Assembly (NCBI GenBank): GCA_020091685.1
Contig: CM034600.1
Location: 10,918,219-10,982,218, forward strand
DNA: 64,000 nt
Reading direction: 5' to 3'
Source: Lutjanus erythropterus
Lineage: Eukaryota; Chordata; Actinopteri; Lutjaniformes; Lutjanidae
Below, piece after piece: positions 58,704 through 64,000 of this stretch (position 1 is the stretch's first letter; every line of letters starts with the position of its first letter). The position numbers and the translations under genes are program-made. Under the pieces are notes generated by a model that was given only the letters and a program-made list of their open reading frames with translations, did no database searches and was not told where the DNA came from.

Positions 58704-60014
58704 CCACAGCGGCAGCAGATCAGAAAAGCTTTTATTTTAGGGACAGTGGTTTGTAATGATTTTGGAAGGCAGTGACAAATGATCTGCAGCCAGTGGTGGT
58801 GTCAGATCCCATTTATGTGTGTAGTTGCGGAAGACAATTACCATGATGTGTGAATTTAATTTTTTTATCTTTGTGAATGATGTGATAAAACTCACCACCA
58901 CAGCTTCCACGTCAACTGAGACAGCTGGACAGATATGTCACTTCTGTGGGTTCGTAGCACTGACTGAGCCAACACACATTAATGGCACAAATGCTGATAC
59001 AGCCCCATTTATAAAATATAATATAGCTGAAAGAATGTTCTGTTTTTATTAAACTCAATGGCTGAAAGGGTGATTATACAAAGATATGAAAATCAATTTT
59101 CTAGTTAATTAAAGCCACTTCTTTTCCTACGGTTGTACAATGTCAACTCTACACTACACTAACACCACTGTGCAGCCTGGTGCTGTGTAGCTCCTGGGGG
59201 CTTAAAGAATACACGGCACAACAGAAAACCAAAGGAAGATGTTGCCACAGATCCACAACGTCTGAGTGGCAGGCGATCTCTGAGAGGTGTGTCGCAGAAA
59301 CACGACAGCAGAGAGAACTGAGTCGTAAATCTGGAGACGAAACATGAAGACACGAATCTCGCAGATTACCGCGTTAACCAAACGAACGTCTTTGCATATA
59401 ATTTGTTCCCTCTGGCTCTCCGATGAACAGCACACTTCAACGTCAGCATTTGAAAACAAGGAGGAGGTCTTAATGTATGTAGGCTGAAAGCTCCCGGGGC
59501 TTTATGTGGATTGAATCAGACAGAAAAGGTGATTGATTAACACAGAGTGCTTGATTCTGATTGGTGCATCAATATTCAAAGAGGAAAAACAGCTTTCACT
59601 AATGGGATGTTTTCACCACTGCAGGTTTATGGGTCTTCATCTCCTTCTTCTCCTCCTCTCTATAACGTCCTCCTCCTCAACACTCCTTTGTCAGCCTTTG
59701 ACTCCTAATAAATGCTTCATTGTTCTTCTATGTTAAAGGGAAGCATGGAGGAATTTAACGCCATTGAAGCGGCGGTTTTACCCGGCAACAGAGCTATAGG
59801 ATGTAATTAGCATTCACACGGGGTGCTGTGAGCTGGGTGAGAAAGAGCATGTGTGAATGTGTATGTGTGTGCACATGTTAATGTGTTTAAGAGTGTGTAT
59901 TATGTGAGCGTGTGTGTGTGACAGAGAGTGCATGGAATCAGTAAAAAAAACATCAAACCTCTAGAAGCAGAGAGAGCCAAGGTTTCTTGACTGTTCATTT
60001 TCTTACACACAACG

Positions 60015-60015
<1 letters not shown>
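58704..60015. other. Non-coding stretch, no gene seen
   Basis: No exon or repeat recognised. Short TG runs occur near 59860-59920. Confidence 0.5.

Positions 60016-60050
<35 letters not shown>
60016..60050 (+). repeat. (AC)17 microsatellite
   Basis: About seventeen AC units. Confidence 0.95.
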
Positions 60051-60052
<2 letters not shown>

Positions 60053-60202
60053 GCCACAGGGCAAACAGTAATATCCTTCAACAAGTGGCAGTTAGTCATC
60101 AAAAGGATCTCTTTTTGTGTGCACTGTGTGTGTTTGTGTGTTTGATTGCATTCAACAACCAGAGTCTTGTTCCTCCTGTTATCCAGCCCGCTTGCACTTC
60201 GG

Positions 60203-60204
<2 letters not shown>

Positions 60205-60273
<69 letters not shown>
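60205..60273 (+). repeat. Long (AC)34 microsatellite
   Basis: 69 bp of uninterrupted AC. Together with the array at 60016 it brackets a TG-rich segment (about 60113-60145) that could pair with either. Confidence 0.95.
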
Positions 60274-60274
<1 letters not shown>

Positions 60275-60899
60275 CACATGCACAAGATCAAATTGAGCTT
60301 TGAACCTTGGTCGGGTCTCCACTTCCTCAAAATGCGCTTTTCGGATCAAGTATAGATGTGGGTTTAAGTTAATGTTACAGTAAAGGTTTGGAAATTAGAA
60401 GTTAGACACAAATTTCATGGTAAGTATGTGATAATTGTGATAAAGTGTCATTACTTACCATGAAATTTGAGGTAATTTGCAGATAAATTCAGACATTTCT
60501 AATATGTTGCTTCGTAATTATCACCAGTTACATGAAAATGGTACTTGCTAATTATCACCTATTTACCATGAAATTATGGGACCTGGAAACTGAAGCCTGA
60601 GCTAATTCTTTATGTTTTGGTGGTTAGTTTACTAGCAAGAAACAACATGTACAGAAGACCAATGTGGAGTTCTTGTACAGTTTGATAGAAGTTAGCAGTT
60701 TCTCCATGTTTGTGCTAAGTTAGGCTCGGCTAAACACATCCTCAACCATTATCTCTACTGAATATACAGCAGTGAAACTGAAACACCTAGCAAGCTAACA
60801 AATAAGCATATTTCCTTAAATATCAGAGCATTTCTTTAAGGTACGCATTTTCTTCCAATAAATACAGTTTTCCTCTGGATTCAACCTGTTCTGTTTAGG
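60274..60899. other. Non-coding stretch with a perfect inverted repeat
   Basis: No gene seen. Contains the 60409-60469 hairpin and related TACCATGAAATT and AATTATCACC blocks to about 60575. Confidence 0.5.
60409..60469. repeat. Perfect 18-bp inverted repeat, 25-bp loop
   Basis: CAAATTTCATGGTAAGTA at 60409-60426 is mirrored exactly by TACTTACCATGAAATTTG at 60452-60469. A further copy of the block TTACCATGAAATT at about 60566 suggests it belongs to a dispersed palindromic repeat. Confidence 0.85.
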
Positions 60900-61105
60900 A
60901 GTAAGGTGGTGGGCGGCAACAGTACATCACCTGGGGACGACTGCAGTCTCACCCCAGAGCAGTGACAGAAGAACTGCTGAAACATTCATGTCTGCTGGTG
61001 TGGGAGGAAACATGAAAAAAACCCAAGAAAGGCTTCAGTCAGCCCTGGTGGAGTTTGAAATCAGGACCTTCTTGAGACGACAGTACACAGAGCCACTATG
61101 CTCAA
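60900..61105 (-). mobile_element. tRNA-related SINE-like repeat (fragment)
   Basis: On the minus strand the order is GAGCATAGTGGCTCTGTGTA (A-box-like head), ACTGTCGTCTCAAGAAGGTCC, TGATTTCAAACTCCACCAGG (B-box-like), GGCTGACTGAAGCC, then CATGTTTCCTCCCACACCAG. This follows a widespread fish repeat whose head reads TGGCTCAGTGGTTAGCACTG and whose body contains TTCCTCCCACAGTCCAAAGA. It is diverged, and the tail part is missing or unrecognised. Not a functional tRNA gene. Confidence 0.55.
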
Positions 61106-62274
61106 AATGAATTTATTACACCACACTGGCTTTGCCCACTTGAAAAAAGACAAGCTCAGCAGACAAGTCCTTTGTTGTTTTAAAATGAAATTTATGGCTG
61201 AAAGCTTTGTGTCAGTTTACCATGGAGCTGTTTTTGTAAAATTGTACTTATGGCTGCTTTTTCACTTTGCTTTTTTGTCTATCTCAGAGTGTTTTAGCTT
61301 CCTGCAGGGGTTAGTCATTCTGTCATGTAAAATAAGAATATAACAATTTATACTGATGCAAAATCTGACAGAAACACTCCTTCAATTTGTAATTTTATTT
61401 ACCTCAGCACTCTACAGTGGCTTAGTCCTGTATGCTGCTTATCAAATCACAGGCTGTGGCTTCATGTTGTGCAGAACGATGACTCCATGAAAACTTAAAA
61501 GCGCATGAGGCCTTACAGTCAACCTTAGAGGTGACGATGTTGTTTTTTTAATGAGCAATGAAACATGCTCACAAAGTGTGCCTCCCTGCAGAATTATCGA
61601 CTGCACGCTGTTCAGCTGAACCGCTCAGATTATTACAGAGAAGGAAACTGTAGAATCAGCTTGTAGCTGCACAGACTGATAAGGAGCGTTGTTGAAAAAC
61701 TATCTTTCAAAATCGCTGTGATGATTCTTAAAAGACCAGAAATGAACTGCTGCTCTGTCTCCATCTGGTTTCATTACAAATCAGACATGTTTCATTGCAC
61801 TTTCTGTTGCAACACATTCACCTCAGTCAACAACAAATTAACAAATAAGGTCATATTTCACAAGCTGAAGAACTACTAACTTATGCACAGCGGTGAAATA
61901 AGAATTCACATATTTTACTTAAAAGAAAACTATGCAGGATTTTCCTAAAAAAATGTATAGACTCAAATAAAAATAGTCCCTCTCAGTCGTCACTTATAAC
62001 CCACAAGAAGTGTGTGGTGGTGTCTGTATCTGCAGAGATCCTGCCCTCTGCCTGTATTTTCTTATTCCCTCATACTGTGCTGTGTTGTTCTAGGCTTCAG
62101 CCTGTGTGGCAGTGTTGTGTAGCTCCCAGCCAATAACAGCTCACAGGTGAGGAGTGTGAGATTGGACCTCTATAAAAACTTAACAATCAATGGTTACATC
62201 ACAGTCTCCAGCTCCTCTAACCTCTCTGTCTGTGAGAGCAGCAGAGAGGAGGGTGAGGGGGTTAACTGCCTTTA
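61106..62274. other. Non-coding stretch, no gene seen
   Basis: AT-rich; no element or exon recognised. Confidence 0.5.
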
Positions 62275-62385
62275 ATTAAAAGCTGAAACATGACAGGAAA
62301 GAGGAAGGCAGAGTTAGGGAATGATGCACAGCAAAGGGCTGTAGACGGGGGTCGAACCCCTGGCTGCTGCAGAGGACTGACAGAC
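62275..62385 (-). mobile_element. tRNA-related SINE-like fragment with B box
   Basis: On the minus strand the block CAGCAGCCAGGGGTTCGACC with a matching CCCCCGTCTACAG follows the T-arm/B-box pattern GGTTCGANNCC. It is followed, reading on, by the CTTTGCTGTGCATCATTCCC and CTTTCCTGTCATGTTTCAG body of a known teleost repeat. No complete cloverleaf can be drawn. Confidence 0.5.
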
Positions 62386-62712
62386 GCCAATTGATTGATT
62401 AATTTATTAGAACATCAAAAGTTTAAAAAAATGAGTTGCCAAAAATTTTGATAAATAATTAATAATTTCAGTCATTTTTCAAGTAAAAATGTCAAAGATT
62501 TGCTGGTTCCAGCTTCTTAAAAGTAAGCATTTGAACAATGAACAGTCTTCTGAGTTTTGGACTTCTGGACAATTTTAAAATGTCACTTTGGTCTCTGGGA
62601 AATTGTGATGAGCATTTATCACAAATTTATTTCATTAACTAAAATATTGATTAAATCGTGACAATATTCGGCATATTAATCAGTAATGAAAACCATCAGC
62701 GGTCACAGCCCT
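62386..62712 (+). mobile_element. Copy of dispersed repeat family G
   Basis: Blocks GTCAAAGATTTGCTGGTTCC, AGCTTCTTAAAAGT, GAGTTTTGGACTTCTGGAC, GGTCTCTGGGAAATTGTGAT and TTAATCAGTAATGAAAACCA end in CACAGCCCT. The left part is AT-rich and diverged. Same orientation as 48451-48807. Confidence 0.65.
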
Positions 62713-64000
62713 ATTATATAGTTATACTATATAGTTTAACCCAATATATCCCAATATATCATTTTTAAGAGTTATTGTTTTGCATATACAATCAATCTTT
62801 ATCTGCAAAGAACCAAAATACAGCCATAAAATAAATGCAGTATGTTATAAAATTAGTATAAAATTTTCCCTTAAAATGCAGTCCTATAGAAATATAAAGC
62901 TGCAAAAATGTAAATACTTATAATTCAAATATCCCACAATTGTAATGGAATAAATTCAAAGTTACTTTCCACCTTTACTCCTGCAACATCCTCCACAGTT
63001 TTGTGTTGAACTAGCTTCTGATTACAATGTGCTTGGCAGAGAGTGGTGGTTTACTAAAGCGGTACCTTGACAGTTGACTTTATTCTCCATATAGAATAAT
63101 GAATGGCAACTTGCAAGACAAACATTTTCTGTCCTCTTCTTGTTAACTCTCTCTGCACTGTGGATTTCCTACAAAAGCCTCATATTGCATCAGTCCATCG
63201 CTGCAGCTTTTGTCCGACAGCTGTCATCATTTCACATCAAGAACTCAATCATGAAACTTACAACTTATCACAATTTGTCACACATGAGCATCCATGGTAT
63301 GGGCAGCTACAAACTAAATTTCCATATCACTAGTGTAGCTGCTCTCTGCTTTCAATATCTATCAAATATTGTCCGTTATTTACATATTTTATTCAGGTCT
63401 CTTCAACAGGATTTTGTCTGCGAGCAGCTGTGATGTAGCCCTGGTGTTGATGTTATGTGTTGATGCTGTTGACCTTTTTGACGTTGGTCCAACATTCTGT
63501 CCTCTCAGCACCCATTTAGAGGATGTTACATCACAAGTAATCTGCTGCGTGTCTATATATAAAACCATTATGTGTGAAAGCGAGAGAGCCACTGGCGTGA
63601 CAGCTGTTCCAGTACAGACTGTGTAAAGAGTTATCTATCTTTGGATAAAGAGAGAACAGAGAGGCAGAGGGAGGGACAGAGGGACGTGACAGAGGGTGAT
63701 GGAATGTGATGAATTCCCACAATCCTTGGCGTGTCATTTGGCAGTTGTAAAAGTGTGATCTCACCTCCAATATCACCATCCATCATCCCATCCATGCATC
63801 CGTTCATCATGCATATACATGCAGGCATCTATCCAGTAGTGTAGATACATATACAACTTGACATCATAGTGGTAGTATTAGTGATTGCAGTACCATTAAT
63901 GACGTACTGTACTAATGACCCTTTTAATTATAAAATCATCTCTAAATAATCTATTAAATTAATTGATGAGTTGATAAAATGTCAGAAAATAGCCCTCCTT
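62713..64000. other. Non-coding stretch to the window end
   Basis: No gene seen. Overlapping ORFs at 63103-63626 lack domains and splice context. The last 50 bases (AATTAATTGATGAGTTGATA followed by AAATGTCAGAAAATAG) look like the edge of another family G copy that runs out of the window. Confidence 0.45.

Noticed and set aside
62340-62365. Possible functional tRNA gene on the minus strand
   Set aside because: Only the T-arm/B-box pattern is present. No acceptor stem, D-arm or anticodon arm can be drawn, and the flank matches a SINE-like repeat.

Overview
The window looks like a piece of a ray-finned fish nuclear genome, probably a percomorph teleost. It is AT-rich, has long (CA/GT)n microsatellites, and carries many short non-autonomous elements that match repeat families I know from teleosts. 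There is no sign of bacterial, organellar or viral genes, and no rRNA, intact tRNA gene, CRISPR array or recognisable long protein-coding ORF. Almost every ORF longer than 60 codons is a microsatellite translation, a low-complexity tract or part of a repeat.

Only one stretch is convincingly host coding sequence. It is a 150-nt internal exon on the minus strand (53268-53417) with an acceptor, a donor and a 50-residue coiled-coil reading frame. The rest is best read as intron and/or intergenic DNA, so the exon probably belongs to a gene with very long introns. I could not assign its family. Three plus-strand segments (16732-16908, 28058-28198, 36889-36947) have splice-like signals and open frames but no recognisable protein; they are weak exon candidates.

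Layout. 1-1700 is a nest of short DNA transposons, apparently inserted into one another. 3016-3269 is a hAT-like MITE with a visible imperfect 8-bp target duplication. 5434-6221 holds a spaced direct duplication. 10816-11062 and 53795-53960 are two oppositely oriented LINE-tail-like fragments. 14931-15870 is a diverged tandem array with a unit of about 180 bp. 18760-19190, 22430-23010, 38449-38540, 39563-40130, 43030-43270, 46375-46722, 48451-48807 and 62385-62712 are other dispersed repeats. 31836-32575 and 57874-58703 are two copies of one foldback family with arms of about 400 bp. 60900-61105 and 62275-62385 are tRNA-related SINE-like fragments on the minus strand. Purine- or pyrimidine-skewed tracts and (GT/CA)n arrays fill much of the rest.

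The most interesting signals are: (1) three foldback families with the same terminal motif, TTAAAGGRAYAGTTY; (2) near-perfect RFX X-box sites, including two exactly 30 bp apart; (3) CTCF-like cores, several inside mobile elements, one pair in convergent orientation in the two arms of a foldback; (4) the 180-bp tandem array; (5) the nested transposon cluster. I found no convincing new biological system. All family names come from memory of repeat consensus sequences and within-window comparison; no database search was run.
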